Assembly: GCA_900758315.1 (NCBI GenBank)
Contig: CAAERF010000435.1
Span: 1 to 7,351, forward strand
Reading direction: 5' to 3'
Source: an uncultured Oscillospiraceae bacterium
Lineage (GTDB): Bacteria; Bacillota; Clostridia; Oscillospirales; Oscillospiraceae
DNA: 7,351 nt
In this document: in pieces, positions 7,264-7,351 of the stretch
Layout: every line of letters begins with the position of its first letter
How positions within the stretch are numbered: the first letter of the stretch is position 1
Made by a program: the position numbers and the translations under genes
The notes under the pieces: model-generated
The model's database searches: none
The model's input: the letters and a program-made list of their open reading frames with translations, nothing else
What the model was told of the DNA's origin: nothing

Positions 7264-7314
7264 CACCCCATTTGTTAGACAGTATGGTATACTATCTAAC
7301 AAGTGGGGTGTTTT
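7264..7314 (+). promoter_or_regulatory. 22-bp hairpin plus TTTT at the IS left end
   Basis: Arms 7264-7285 and 7289-7310 pair at 20 of 22 positions by Watson-Crick rules, with one U-G wobble (7271/7303) and one C/A mismatch (7280/7294), around the loop GGT. The stem base CACCCC/GGGGTG is followed by TTTT (7311-7314), so it can act as an intrinsic terminator against read-in from the surface gene. Its 3' arm also contains the only SD-like purine run (GGGG, 7305-7308) before the transposase ATG. Transcripts reading in from outside would therefore hide that site. A TATACT box (7288-7293) lies at the loop, but I see no good -35 partner. Confidence 0.65.
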
Positions 7315-7317
7315 GCT

Positions 7318-7351
7318 ATGCCAAAAGGAGTACCAAACAAACGATATACGC
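7318..7351 (+). CDS. Transposase OrfA, IS3 family, N-terminal fragment (runs off window)
   Basis: ATG at 7318 opens the frame MPKGVPNKRYT, which continues past the window end. This start is characteristic of IS3-family OrfA helix-turn-helix proteins from Clostridia (recognised from memory), in which a DNA-binding protein is joined to the DDE catalytic OrfB by -1 frameshifting. Only 11 codons are visible, so domain content cannot be checked. The start lies just inside the inferred IS terminus, as expected, and follows a hairpin that holds its weak SD-like sequence. The ATG lies seven bases after the GGGGTG run. Confidence 0.6.
   Translation, partial: MPKGVPNKRYT

Larger units (their letters stand above)
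7257..7351 (+). mobile_element. Left end of an IS3-family (IS150-like) insertion sequence, partial
   Basis: The terminus TGAACTGCACCCC followed by TTTGTTAGAC resembles, from memory, IS150-group ends, which start with TG and carry CTGCACCC and TTAGACA. Sixty-one bases inside the inferred end is an ATG followed by codons matching the start of IS3-type OrfA proteins. The right end and target duplication lie outside the window. The exact boundary (7257) is inferred from the TG terminus. Confidence 0.65.

Noticed and set aside
4584..7271. 895-codon open frame on the minus strand
   Set aside because: It lies wholly antisense to the well-supported surface-protein gene and its translation shows no recognisable domain. 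GC-rich coding DNA with biased codons commonly leaves such frames open. It also starts inside the IS end.

Overview
The window is GC-rich, with Gram-positive-type ribosome binding sites, a signal-peptide/SLH surface protein and a large-ATPase (LAL/MalT-type) LuxR regulator. This combination fits a gut Clostridia member of the Oscillospiraceae/Ruminococcaceae type (Faecalibacterium, Gemmiger and Subdoligranulum relatives). That placement is inferred from gene style, not from a marker gene.

Layout. Positions 1-72 are a leader made of three back-to-back hairpins; the third covers the Shine-Dalgarno sequence of the first gene. Positions 73-855 encode a 260-aa protein with a LAL-type P-loop at the N-terminus and a LuxR helix-turn-helix at the C-terminus. 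The several-hundred-residue middle usual for this family is absent, so it looks like an in-frame internal deletion. A 62-nt gap holds a weak hairpin and an excellent Shine-Dalgarno. Positions 918-7208 encode a giant (2096 aa) exported surface protein. In order it has a Sec signal peptide, an acidic linker, a beta-helix domain with 30-residue rungs, three further related beta-helix modules, an Ig-like segment, MBG-like beta-sandwich domains, a Gly6 hinge, a conserved pre-SLH domain and three SLH repeats. His/Cys motifs occur at five domain boundaries.

The last 143 nt contain no terminator for the surface gene. They hold a good ribosome binding site and ATG (7241-7254) that are cut off five bases into the frame by what looks like the left end of an IS3-family insertion sequence (from 7257). 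This end carries a 22-bp hairpin followed by TTTT, and then the first 11 codons of a transposase OrfA.

How the parts may work together: the LuxR-type regulator probably controls the adjacent surface protein or a set of such proteins, and the surface protein would bind the cell wall through SLH domains and present a long beta-helical stalk. The regulator's missing sensor region and the IS downstream suggest a locus undergoing rearrangement. I do not see a clearly new enzymatic or defence system. The most unusual items are the gutted LAL regulator, the SD-masking hairpins at both ends of the window, and the Cys/His-punctuated modular architecture of the surface protein.
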